DNA of 64,000 nt from Ananas comosus (Eukaryota; Streptophyta; Magnoliopsida; Poales; Bromeliaceae): assembly GCF_001540865.1 (NCBI RefSeq), contig NC_033627.1, positions 3,160,071 through 3,224,070 on the forward strand, in the 5' to 3' direction. Positions 47,966-58,035 of the stretch are shown here, one piece after another. The position numbers and the translations under genes were made by a program. Each line of letters starts with the position of its first letter. The stretch's first letter is position 1. Under the pieces are notes generated by a model. The model worked only from the letters and a program-made list of their open reading frames with translations, did not search any database and was not told where the DNA came from.

Positions 47966-49272
47966 GGGGTGTTTGGTTTTCCAAAAATGTACAAAAAAAA
48001 ATTAATTTTATGGGCGTTTAGTTTCCCAAAAAATAAATTTAAATCTTTTTTATAAAAAATAGTTTTTGTTTCTTAAATATTTTATTCTAAAAATAAAAAC
48101 GATAGAAAAGAAGTATTTTTCATAATTTTTTTGAGAAATAATATCACGCGCTTTTTTGAAAAATTGAATGCTGCAATATTTTTTAGAGCACAGCGAACTC
48201 ACTACTTTTAGTAAAAAATTTTTAGTAACTTTGTGAAATAACTGTTGTACTCTAAAAATTTAAACGGTTAGATATCATTTAATCTGGAGATAAGCAAAAA
48301 ATTGCTATTCCAGAAATAGGTATAAATTCAGATTTAAGCGGGGATTAGATCAATTTTGCGTTTGGATGAAAATTGAGTTATTCCTGGGAATAAAAAAAAT
48401 AGTGTTTGGTTAGGTAAAATGGAATAAGAAGGATAGTCGGCTTTATAAATAAAAAGTAATGATATTATCCTTTTATTATATTTGAATTTGAATTTTTAAA
48501 ATTTTAAATTTATATTTTTAAATTTAAAATTTTAACTTTAAAATTTTAAAATTTGAAATTTAAAATCTCAAATTTTAAATTCAAAATTTTAAATTTTAAA
48601 TTTCAAACTTTAAATTTAAGATCAAATTTAAATTGTAAAAATATAAAATATCAATTTTAAATTTCAAAATTTAAAATATCAAATTTAAATTTAAAATTTT
48701 ATAAATTATAAACTTTATTTTGAGATTATAAATTTAAATTTTAAAATTTAAATTTAAATTTAAATTTTAAAATTTTAAATTTTAAATTTTAAAATTTTAA
48801 AATAAGAATAAGGCGGGAACTATTAATAAATATATTAATTATAGATAAAATTTATTATAATAAATTTATAATTTTTTTTAAAATTCTACTTAAACTTAAA
48901 TTTAAGAATTTATTATAATATTTAAATATAATTTATTATAAATTTTATTATAATATTTAAATATAAATAATATGTATTAATATAGTACAATTAATAGGTT
49001 TATAATAAAAATAATGTATTATAATATATAACATATTATATTTATATAATTTAGTTTGCTTAATTTATAATTTTAATTAAGTTTGAAATTAAGCATTGGA
49101 ATAGCACTATTCCACCAAAATGATGGACTAGCAAATTTCTTGCTATTCCGGGATAACCGGGAATAGCAAGGTTTGACCGAGATAAAATATTCCGGCCAAA
49201 TTTCACCCCGTTTTGGAGGAATAGTGGGGATAATTTCGTTATCCCTGCTTATCCCCTAAGCCAAACGGGGCC
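47966..49272. repeat. Fold-back transposon region with extreme AT-rich core
   Basis: The left edge (GGGGGTGTTTGGTTTTCC) and right edge (CTAAGCCAAACGGGGCC) look like inverted ends of a GTTTGG-type DNA element. Inside, GGAGATAAGCA (near 48,286) and TGCTTATCCCC (near 49,250) form a second inverted pair, with GCTATTCC/GGAATAGC words next to each. The core at about 48,480-49,080 is built almost only from AAATTTTAAATTTAAAATTT permutations. The exact ends, and whether this is one or two nested elements, are uncertain. A TRIM-LTR-like scrap (TTATTTCAC on the minus strand) lies at about 48,225-48,270. Confidence 0.5.
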
Positions 49273-49516
49273 TAAGAGAACGATGTTTATATATTTTTAT
49301 ATTTAACACTCCCCCCCCCCTCTCACGTTTGGATTCGAAACTTTTTTTTTAGTCCGCCTATGATATAGGCTTGAATTAAATGGAGGAAATTAATATGCTA
49401 GGAGTCTGGCATGACTCGAATTCAGGACCTCCTACTCTGATACCATTTGAAACAATCGTTGTACTCTAAAAACTATGCTAGTAGAGAACGGTGTTTAAAT
49501 ATTTTTAAATTTAACA
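49273..49516 (-). mobile_element. Miniature LTR retrotransposon (TRIM-type), copy 2, 3'-truncated
   Basis: Minus-strand relative of the element at 5674-5950. The 5' LTR is 49446-49516 (71 bp, TGTTAAATT...TTTCAAA). The PBS at 49431-49445 reads TGGTATCAGAGTAGG, an 11-of-12 match to the initiator-tRNA complement TGGTATCAGAGC. The internal region keeps CCTGAATTCGAGTCATGCC and CATTTAATTCAAGCC. The polypurine tract is a long G run (about 49,309-49,325). Only the first ~36 bp of the 3' LTR remain, cut at the edge of the neighbouring fold-back element. Confidence 0.82.
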
Positions 49517-49879
49517 AACTTTAATTTCAAAATTAATTTTTATTTTCACTACGATTAATTGGTAATGGAATCTTATCTTGTGTTTCTACAATTCTGAACT
49601 GAATAGATTCATTTATTCATGCTCCACTTATCCCAAAAGAGTAGGAGAAAAAAAGGGAAAAAAGAAAAAAGAAAAGTGAGTGTTGTTTCGATGATGTACT
49701 AGGAGAGGTGAGGTATCCGGTAGAAAGCATATGTTCCTCTCTTTCGCTTGACGAGGATGCGCATTGTCAAAAAAAAAAAAGAAAAAAAAGAAAAAAAAAA
49801 GTAGAATCTCGGCATAACTACTTTAAGCTTGATTGGTATTTAGTGCTGTCTCATGTTGTAAAAGTATGGTAAACAGTTC

Positions 49880-50744
49880 TGTTGATACCAAAATTGAGTC
49901 AACCTAATCCACGTATGAACCAATAAAGACACGTGGTGCACCAGGAGTCGGCAATAAGACGCCTGAAGGATAAAAAGGCGGGAACGGTTGAAGATTGGGG
50001 CGTAACTTTCATGAGGAGTTAGCGTAACTTCCATAAGGAGTTAGTATAACTTTCACGATCATGGTTACAACCACTCTCCCCAACTTCTTTCAACCAACTA
50101 ATAATGTGGGCTATAAATAGTAACTTTGAAGCCTGCAATCGAGGTCTTTGCCCCTGCGTACAAAAAATCACCCTTATTTTCTCTGCATTTTATCGCTTTT
50201 CTAGGAGTAGTTTAAATGTAATCTTTTTCTTTTCCGCATTTACTGCTTTCCTAGGAGTAGTTCGCTAAGTAGAACCCTGGAGTCTGTCTGCCCCACGGGC
50301 ACCACTCCGTTGTAGACTACATTTGCAGAGTCTGTCTGCCCCACGGGCATCACTCTATTGTAAACTATATTTCTGAGTCTGTATGCCCTTCGGGCACACT
50401 CTTTTTATTATTATATAAAGACATTCGGCTCTTTCAGCTGACCAGTCATTGTGTATTTCATTTATTCGGCTCTTTCAGCCGACCAGTTACTGTATACTTT
50501 TTCCATTCGGCTCTTCTGCTAACATTGATCTATGCACAGTTCATACATTCGGCTCCTCCAGCCGAACCGATTCTATAATAGTGGTTTTCGAATCCGGCTG
50601 ATTCGATCCCTCATCGGTCGAATCGCTTGATCCGTCGTGGGCGCCAACTTCGAGGGTCACCATCCGCGGCCACTCATCATCCCGACATTCTTCCCGAGGA
50701 GAATTCTTGACCGGGTCAAGGATCGGGACTTTCGGCCACCAACA
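49880..50744 (+). mobile_element. Solo LTR of an LTR retrotransposon
   Basis: 865 bp starting TGTTGATACC and ending CCACCAACA, with the 5' TGTTG / CAACA 3' terminal inverted repeat expected of LTRs. It is flanked by a perfect 5-bp duplication AGTTC (49875-49879 and 50745-50749). A TATA-like GGCTATAAATAG lies at about 50,109. Two internal tandem families follow: GAGTCTGTCTGCCCCACGGG-type units (three, about 50,280-50,400) and CATTCGGCTCTTTCAGC-type units (four or five, about 50,432-50,570). No internal retrotransposon domain is adjacent, so recombination between two LTRs is the likely origin. It sits inside SINE copy C. Confidence 0.85.
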
Positions 50745-50749
50745 AGTTC

Positions 50750-50880
50750 TAATATAAGTGACAAAAGATTTAATAATTGATATTCGAGATCTCAAATTTA
50801 AAGTCCAATGCCGTTGTATTTTTAGTCAAATTTATTTTTAAAATAAATAAAATAGGATAGCATGTTAAAAAAATTATAAA
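50750..50880 (+). mobile_element. tRNA-derived SINE, copy C, split by the solo LTR
   Basis: The sequence after the LTR (TCTAATATAAGTGACAAAAG, then GATATTCGAGATCTCAAATT, then ATAGGATAGCATGTT) follows SINE copies A and B from the A-box region to the 3' end. The missing 5' bases of the SINE appear to lie left of the LTR (about 49,860-49,879), so the LTR element inserted into an existing SINE. Confidence 0.5.
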
Positions 50881-51254
50881 AGAAATAGACGGAAAGAATA
50901 ACATGTTTTTTTTCTGAAAAAAAGAAAGTATACTGTAAAAATATATCTCACTCACACTATTGAGGTGTAGGCAACAAGTGGAATACTTTAATGGTTTCTC
51001 ACCGGATTCGACTGAACCCGTCCATAATCCTAAAAACAGCCTTGTATGACTCTCTCGCATGTTCTTCTTCTTTTTTTTTTTTTTTTACTTTTTCTTTTTT
51101 GTTGTTGTCTGCTTATATTCACAATCAATAATATTTAATTTGATTGTATACTGTGTAGGTTGGAAGAGAAAATTATGAACCATCTATTTACGCAATACAT
51201 ATTTAATAAATTTTTAATAGTAACAACATTAGAGGGAATTCAATTGATAGATCT

Positions 51255-51628
51255 AGGTGACGAAGTGTTCGACATCTGGGATAAGTAGATTTCAAGATAT
51301 AGAAATCAACCTATTCGCTCTAGGGTAATCGGACAGATAGTTTGTTGGTGAGTTATTTGGAAGATCAGAAACGATACGATTTTTAGAAAGATTAACACGG
51401 ATCATTTTCTAGTCATCAATAAGATCAGATATTTGAAGATCTTATGGGAGGAATTCACCTCGACAAAAATAGCTATTTAGTATTTTGTTAAATCTCTTCT
51501 TTTTTTTTTCCTCTTGACTGAGGTCTATTGCCTCATCCTAGTAGCCTAGTTCATAATTTTAATAAATAAAACAGGGAACAAGCTATTTTTTTTCTCAAAA
51601 TAATAATAATAATAATAATAATATTTAA
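51255..51628 (+). mobile_element. LINE ORF2 C-terminal remnant with 3' tail
   Basis: In the forward frame, VIWKIRNDTIFRKINTDHF followed by an in-frame end at ~51,480 matches the zf-RVT-type C-terminus of the LINE at 60456-63573 (TIWRDRNNAIFRDLLTD). In-frame stops show decay. Downstream, AATAAATAAAACAGGGAACAAGCTATT and a (TAA)n tail (51,599-51,622) correspond to the LINE 3' end. Only the last few hundred bases of a copy are present, consistent with 5' truncation. Confidence 0.65.
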
Positions 51629-51639
51629 TTTTTTTATTA

Positions 51640-52037
51640 TAAATTAATAAATTATAGTAAAAATATCCTCCGTCACGTTGCCTAACAGTTTTGGACTATC
51701 TTTAATAAAATTTAAGGATTGTATAGTATTTGTGAATTGCACTTCAAAAAAATGAATGAAGTTCCTTTCAAAAAATTTCGTGCGTGGAGGCGCTGGTGTT
51801 GTGAATTCGTATCGTATGTACAGTCATTATTACTTGAATAAAGAGGAGCGACTTGGCCTACAATCCACTTTAAATTATAACTAAGTCTACAATTCCTCTC
51901 ATCCTTGAGTCTTTTTTTTTTTCCATCTAATTTTATCATTTTTTAGCTAACCAAACTAGAAAGGGTCTAATAATTTCTTCAATCTCTGGATAAGAAGTTA
52001 CAGCAATTACAAATGTTTCCATACCACTGGAGACTTA
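51640..52037. other. Intergenic AT-rich DNA, no gene recognised
   Basis: Nothing beyond short T and A tracts between the LINE remnant and the MITE. Confidence 0.5.
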
Positions 52038-52635
52038 GGGCTCGTTTGGTTCATCCATTTTGAGTATGGAATGAGAATCAGTTTGATCAAATTCGGTTAA
52101 TTTTGTTTGGTTCGCATGAATCGATTTGAGATTCTTATTCAGGACCGGAATGGAAATGGCCCATTAGCCTTCAACTTGATTCCGGTCTTCTAGCCTAGAT
52201 TGAGATTTCATTCCGGAAACCCACTAAGTTCTCGAAGCTCATGTGGTCATCTCACCCTCCTTTTCTTCACTCCTTTCTTATCAAAAAAAAAAAAAAAAAT
52301 CTATCATCTCTCAAAACTCTATCCCTAACCCACATTAATAAAGGTTTTTAAAAATAAATTTGATATTTTGTTTGGAAAACTTATTAGAGAATAGTATTAT
52401 ATTTTTCATAAATTTTAAATAATATAAATTTATATTTGAGAGTAAAATTAGTATTATAGTATCCTACAATTTTTTTAGTTTATACGAACCAAATAATGAA
52501 ATATGAATAACTCATTCCAATTTCCAATCCATAAATAAACTAAACGTCTTGAGGGAGTGGGCCATTCCAATTACTATTCCAATTCATTCCCATTTCATTA
52601 TTCATTCCAATTCCACCGTTAAACCAAACAAACCC
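52038..52635. mobile_element. PIF/Harbinger-type MITE with TTA target duplication
   Basis: 598 bp with terminal inverted repeats GGGCTCGTTTGGTT (left) and AACCAAACAAACCC (right). It is flanked by TTA on both sides (52035-52037 and 52636-52638), the preferred 3-bp target of PIF/Harbinger elements. The interior has ATTCC-rich arms and an AT-rich centre with a poly-A at about 52,282. No coding capacity. Confidence 0.8.
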
Positions 52636-52811
52636 TTAGTATCTCCCTAAACAAAAATATAGGATCCTTAGGCAACGGAAATTTAATTTCAAAATACACT
52701 AGGAAAAAACTATCAAATTAGAACAAGATCGAGTTTTGTTTTGGAGCAAGGTAACAAACTAACTTATTTTAACTTCCACACGCACACACACATCTGCAAC
52801 AATAAAACTAG

Positions 52812-52846
52812 TGGCAGCAGCAGCAGCAGCAGCAGCAGCAAGCAGC
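52812..52846. repeat. CAG trinucleotide microsatellite
   Basis: About ten CAG units, followed by AAGCAGCCGCAG. It lies ~60 bp beyond the glycosyltransferase stop and is likely in its 3' UTR. Confidence 0.9.
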
Positions 52847-52904
52847 CGCAGAAGATCAACCATCCCCCCTGCACAGAAATGCATACCTGAAAATTGTAGC
52901 AACT

Positions 52905-54338
52905 TCAAACCTTCAACTTCCTAACGAACTCTGGCAACCCAAACACGCAATCCTTTTCCGCGGCGGCGGNCACCCCGACCCTGGCGGCCGACGCCCGGAC
53001 CCCTTCGTCGTCCATCAGCCGCCTCACGCATCTCGCGATCTCCTCCCCCTTCACCACCACCACCCCCACCCCATTCTCGCCCTCCCAACTCCACTCCTCC
53101 TCCCAAATTCCGAGCCCGCATCTCCGCACAACCTCCGCGTTCACCCTCTGATCCCCGTGCCTCGGCCACGCCAACACCGGCGTTCCGCTCACCGCCGCCT
53201 CCATCACCGAATTCCATCCGCAGTGGCTTATGAAGCCGCCGACGCTCTCGCGGCCCAGCACCTCCGCTTGTTCCACCCACCCCTTCACCACCATTCCCCT
53301 CCCCTTCACCCTCTCCAACACCTCGCGTAGCTCGCTATTATCTTCTTCGTCTTCGTCTTCGTCTTCGTCTCGATCCACCACCCTGCTCTTTACCACCCAC
53401 AGGAACTTGCACCCGCTCATCTCCAATCCGATCGCCAATTCTCTCATCTGAGCGCTCGGCATCGCCGTGCGGCTCCCGAAGCTGACGTAGACCACCGACC
53501 GCGGCGGCTGCGCGTCGAGCCACGACAGCGGCGGCGAAGCGCGCGGTCCCTCGCGCAGCCTCAGCGTCAGCGGCGGCGGCAGCAGCGGCCCGACGGCGAT
53601 CGCGGGGGGGAGCCCGGGCGCCACTTTTCCCGCGTTCAGCGCGGCGAGAGCTTCGCGCTCGATGGCGTCGAACGTGTTGACGACGATGCCGTCGGCCTTT
53701 CCGAGCGCCCGGCCGTTCTCGACGAATTGCGTCGTGAAGAGGTGGCCGGGGTTATGAAGAGCCTGCGGCAGCCAAGATCTCGGCAGAGTTTGCACGCCCG
53801 GTATGTCGATGTCGCCGATGACGCCGGCGGCGGTGTCGGCGTACGTGGGAAAGTAGGCGCAGAGCGAGAGCATGGCGGCGGAGGAGGTGAAGAGAATGTA
53901 GGAAGGGAGGCGGAATTCGGCGGCGACCGGAATGAATGCGGAGGCTAAGCTGATGTCTATAACGAGGGCGGAGACGGGCGGGGACGAGGAATTAGAAGAA
54001 TGAGAAGAAGAAGAAGAAGAATTCAGCACACAAGTTATGAGCTGCGGCGCGGAGAGACGGATGGCCTCGAATTGGAGGAAGAAAGGATCGACGTGGACGG
54101 AGGAATTGAGCGGGGGGAGGTGGAAGGGGAGGGGACGGATGGCGGGGAAGGCGGCGAGGAGGTCGGAGACGTGGCGGGTCTCGGCGGCGGAGACGGTGGG
54201 GTGGACGATCACGAAGGAGACGTCGCAGCCGAGGGCCGAGAGCGCGGCGGCGAGGCGGGAGAAGGGGATCAGGTGGCCCATGCCGGCGCTCGGCAGGAGG
54301 ACGATGTGCGGCGCTCGGTTGCCGCCGGCGGCCGCCAT
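52905..54338 (-). CDS. UDP-glycosyltransferase, UGT708 C-glycosyltransferase-like
   Basis: Single exon, 477 residues, normal length for family-1 plant UGTs. The N-terminal acceptor half has HIVLLPSAGMGHL with the catalytic-position His at residue 22 and a likely partner Asp at 128. It carries the DPFFLQFEAIRLSAP and LSLCAYFPTY stretches I associate with UGT708 C-glucosyltransferases (flavonoid/2-hydroxyflavanone type). The C-terminal half carries the PSPG donor box (354-397), starting WVEQAEVL, containing HCGWNSVMEA and ending GDQ; the final Gln favours UDP-glucose. C-glucosylation of a flavonoid-type substrate in the cytosol is the family expectation; the actual substrate is not readable. 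Oddities: a slippage-prone acidic run (DRDEDEDEDEEDNS, ~322-335) and a poly-Ser run (~107-119). One undetermined base at 52970 affects residue 457. The ATG at 54338 has a strong AAAAATGGCG context. Confidence 0.92.
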   Translation of the reverse strand: MAAAGGNRAPHIVLLPSAGMGHLIPFSRLAAALSALGCDVSFVIVHPTVSAAETRHVSDLLAAFPAIRPLPFHLPPLNSSVHVDPFFLQFEAIRLSAPQLITCVLNSSSSSSHSSNSSSPPVSALVIDISLASAFIPVAAEFRLPSYILFTSSAAMLSLCAYFPTYADTAAGVIGDIDIPGVQTLPRSWLPQALHNPGHLFTTQFVENGRALGKADGIVVNTFDAIEREALAALNAGKVAPGLPPAIAVGPLLPPPLTLRLREGPRASPPLSWLDAQPPRSVVYVSFGSRTAMPSAQMRELAIGLEMSGCKFLWVVKSRVVDRDEDEDEDEEDNSELREVLERVKGRGMVVKGWVEQAEVLGRESVGGFISHCGWNSVMEAAVSGTPVLAWPRHGDQRVNAEVVRRCGLGIWEEEWSWEGENGVGVVVVKGEEIARCVRRLMDDEGVRASAARVGVXAAAEKDCVFGLPEFVRKLKV

Positions 54339-55450
54339 TTTTTGTCGACGTCGCGCCGTAGTCACCGTTTTAATTTCGATTTCTATTCTGAACCAAACAC
54401 GCCTTTAGTTAGTAACTGAGATACTACCTAACATTCCAACTAACAGATAAACTTTCATTAATAGCTTATCGATACTTTAAAAATTTGTAATATTTTTCAT
54501 GTCATGTAATGAAATATACATGAAACTTCATTTACAACCATAATTCACATGCGCAAGCGAAAAATAAAAAGATCTTTTGGAAACGGTGTTGCTATCACTA
54601 ATTAAAGTTTTTCGACTAACAGCACGGTGCTATCACTATCCACCAATTACTATATAACTTTTGACTACAAATTTTTTTTTAAAAAATACCGAACAACAAT
54701 TTTATGCATCGAAACACTTCGTTAAATTATCCTGTAGATACTTTTTGTTATCTATTTATTTATTTATTTATTTATAATTAAATTGAAGAGAGGCAGGGTA
54801 GGTGGGCAAGTAGTAGGTGTTTGTAATAGATGTGGAAGGGAAGATGACAACTGCATGCCTAGCTGCCGGCGGGTGTGGTTGAGAGTTAGTTAATTCGGAT
54901 TATGTAAAAATTCGGTACGAATATAATATATATAAAATTTATTTTTTAATTTTTAAATTTATTTAAAAATTCAGTTTAAAAAACGGATTCGGTATAAAAT
55001 ATAAAATATAAGATATAAAATATAAAATAACTTATATTTAAAAATAAAATTATAAGTTTTTTATTCATATTTGTAATAATTCGCGAATAATTCGACTGGT
55101 CCAAAAATTCACGAATAATTTTTTTATTTTTGAAAAAATTCGTAAACGGACCGTTTAATTCAAATTTTTAATAATTTATAAATAATTCACGAATAATTTG
55201 TGAATTAGTAAAATTTACTAACTAGGGTGTGGTCACGGGGGATGACGGACAGTGACCATTTTGGAGACGTACGCAAGACTGTACCACCCATATCTCTCGG
55301 CCGGAATGACTCGCCATAAAATATCTGCCATCTAAGGCTACGCTACATTCTAGCTAATACTATACAAATCATACCTTTTTGGTCCCCACATGTATTCGAC
55401 AACGTTGGTGTACACTGATCACCATCCTAATTAATCTGATAAAAAGTGTG
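54339..55450. other. Glycosyltransferase upstream region and AT-rich intergenic DNA
   Basis: The first few hundred bases should hold the glycosyltransferase promoter; no convincing TATA box stands out. About 54,880-55,215 is AT-rich with repeated AATTCGCGAATAATTC and AAAATATAAAATATAAGA words, probably an eroded repeat. No gene is seen. Confidence 0.45.
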
Positions 55451-55461
55451 GCCAAATTCAG

Positions 55462-55617
55462 TTTTTTTTTTTTTTGTTTTTTTTAAAGATAGAGAGCACG
55501 CTATCCGTTTCATTTAGAAATAAATTTAGTTGAAAATATAAATCAACTAAGATTCGAACTTGGGATCTCAGGTACTAACCATCAAATCTTTTGCCACTTG
55601 TTCTAGAGACGGCTGGT
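55462..55617 (-). mobile_element. tRNA-derived SINE, copy B, with 11-bp target duplication
   Basis: 156 bp on the minus strand, flanked by the perfect 11-bp repeat GCCAAATTCAG (55451-55461 and 55618-55628). Read on its own strand it starts ACCAGCCGTCTCTAGAACAA, has a B-box-like GTTCGAATCT, then TTTATTTCTAAATGAAACGG and TAGCGTGCT, and ends in a long A-rich tail. It encodes no protein. The intact duplication and tail indicate a fairly recent insertion. Confidence 0.87.
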
Positions 55618-55628
55618 GCCAAATTCAG

Positions 55629-57597
55629 TATTTTCATATGGTGTACACTATGTAAAAATGGTAGAAAATTTGAAAACTTAATTACAAAAAAAATAAGAAT
55701 AAAAAAAAAATGGTAGAAAATTTGAAAAGTACTATGCAATTAATCCTAAAAGATTTTTAAAAAAATTGTGAGCCCCACAATCCTCCAAAGGCCTTTAATG
55801 GGTTTCTAATTAGTGTATTTATAAATAAATATAAATAGTGTAAGAGCATATCGTTGATTCGGATGTCATATTGTCGGAAATAACGTTGAAGTAAATTCTG
55901 TTTTACTTCAAAACTATTCCGGGGGTAAAGAGTTGTAATTTTATTTTTTTTTTTTTGAGAAATGAGTTGTAATTTTATTAATATCAAAGTTAGGCTACTT
56001 TACATTTATGGACAATTTCGGGCTAAAGGCCTACATAATGGCCATTTAATTATTTTGGAACGGATTTGGGCTTGACATAGCTCGATCCGAACCCAGCCCA
56101 GTTCCCCCCCTAATTTACCACCTCAACTGTATCAAATACGATCTTTGTTTGGTTGTGCATATAATACTAAATAATAATAATAATAAGAAAAATGCGATCC
56201 AAAGAGTTGTACTTTTTACGATCACTAATCCAATAGTTTAAGAGTTTAAAAAAATCCTTTTTTGGCTTTCAGTAAAAAGAAAAATTGAGAAGATCAGGAT
56301 GCTAATTATAATCTTTAGATGTTATGTTGTAGATGACAACCCAAATAAATAGGATTGTAAAAACCGGAAAGTGCTTCTTGTACATCCCAAAAAATGGTGT
56401 ACATCTTACATCCCCAATTCTAGAGTTGATAAAAATCGAATTGGTATTTAGTAAAATTTTAAAAAATTGGTATGACAAGAATGTCTTTAGAATGGAATGG
56501 GTGTAAGACATACACCCCACTTTACGGTGTACCTGTAGCATTGCTCTTGTAAACCTAGTAGCATTTCATTAATAAGATAAATTACTTTCTTGGCTCTCAA
56601 ACTACAAGGCACGTGACATTTGGTTCTCAAACTTTAGTCGAAAGTAATTTTTTGCTCAAACTTTCTAAATTATTATGATCAAATTCTAAACTCAATTTAG
56701 TTGATGAAATGTTAACACATTAGTGATGTGGAAGTGATCTTGAAACTGAAAGTGAATCTCAAAAAGTTGCACCCAGGGCCTTATTTGTTTCACCAAAAGC
56801 CAAGTTCGTCACATTGGAACATTCTTTTGGTTGAACTAGTATTTAGATGAAAATTATGTACTTTTGCTAATTCTACTATTTATCCGACAGAAAATTAATG
56901 GCATAAAAGATAGTTTTTTTTGTTTTTTTATTTTTAGTACTTTTTGTGTTTGTTTTACTGAAATTTTCAAATCTGCGCATGTTAGCATTAGGGGGGTGAA
57001 GATAAATTCCCAACATTAACATTTTATTAATTTATTTTTTCGTAATTGACTTCAGTCTAAGATGGACTGAAGTCAATTAAATTATTTTTTGGAGCCACAC
57101 TATCTGTCACGCTCCGAGCTCCGCTGATTTGGTCGGATTCGAGCACGTAACAGACGCCGAACGGACAGCACCTCCCCTGTCTGTCCAAGGCTCCAACAAT
57201 ATATATAACACAAGCAAGCTAACAAGAAGATTGCAAGATATATAAGGTTTGCACGAGGGCAAACAGCAACAACCATAAGTGAAAGCATCGAAACTATCTA
57301 AACATTCAACATACAAGTCATTTGATTACTTCTGTATCAACCGAATTCATTTTATGGTGAACCTAACAGCTAGAGTAAACATTTGTTGTTGAAAATCATA
57401 TCGTGTCTCTCCACTTTCAACAAAACAAACACGTCCTTGGCGCGTTACTCTTATGTTAACTTTACTAGAAATTTAACGTCAAAAACCAAGGGATAATGAG
57501 ATGCAGATTATATAACATAAAGTATGATAATGCATCATCTGTGATCTGCAAAAAAAAAAAAATATTATTTTACTACACAAATTATTAATAAATTTTA
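55629..57597. other. Intergenic DNA, no gene recognised
   Basis: AT-rich with a moderately GC-rich patch near 57,090-57,200. A ~25-bp sequence (AAAAATGGTAGAAAATTTGAAAA) is duplicated at about 55,655 and 55,709. Open frames are short and unlike known proteins. Confidence 0.5.
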
Positions 57598-57910
57598 AAA
57601 AAATTTCAAATACCACCCCTATGATTTTACACTTTCTTACTTTAGTAACCTGCGATTTAAAATACATCAATTTAGTATCATGTGGTTTCATTTTTATTTT
57701 TTTATTATCGATTTTACTAATTTTTTTGTTAAATTAATGACAAAGTGAGAACTAAAGAGTAGTAAAGTAAATATTCGATAAACCTAGGTGATATATCTGA
57801 AATTTTTTATATATAATTTAACGAAATATTAACAAAAAAATCACTAATTTAATATATTTTAAACCATATAATATTAAAATAAAAAAATACAAAATTATAG
57901 AAATAAAAGT
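57598..57910. repeat. MITE with long inverted arms, copy 2
   Basis: The left arm (57,607-57,700: ATTTAAAATACATCAATTTA and TATCATGTGGTTTCATTTTT) is the imperfect complement of the right arm (about 57,838-57,910). It resembles the element at 8640-9070 in both arms and in TTAACGAAATATTAAC/TTAACTTTTCGTTAAA cores. Confidence 0.6.
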
Positions 57911-58002
57911 TTATCCATAAATTTTTATAAAATTTAAATAAAAAAAAGCAACCTATCATGTAGCACTGCAGATTGACGTGTAGACCTGCATGTTTGTCTC
58001 TC

Positions 58003-58035
<33 letters not shown>

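Noticed and set aside
54339..54365. Nine-codon upstream extension of the glycosyltransferase
   Set aside because: It would require a GTG start. The ATG at 54338 has a good context and gives the catalytic His its usual position near residue 20.
53727..54419. Plus-strand open frames (73-139 codons) opposite the glycosyltransferase
   Set aside because: Gly/Glu/Arg-rich antisense shadows of a GC-rich exon; no family resemblance.
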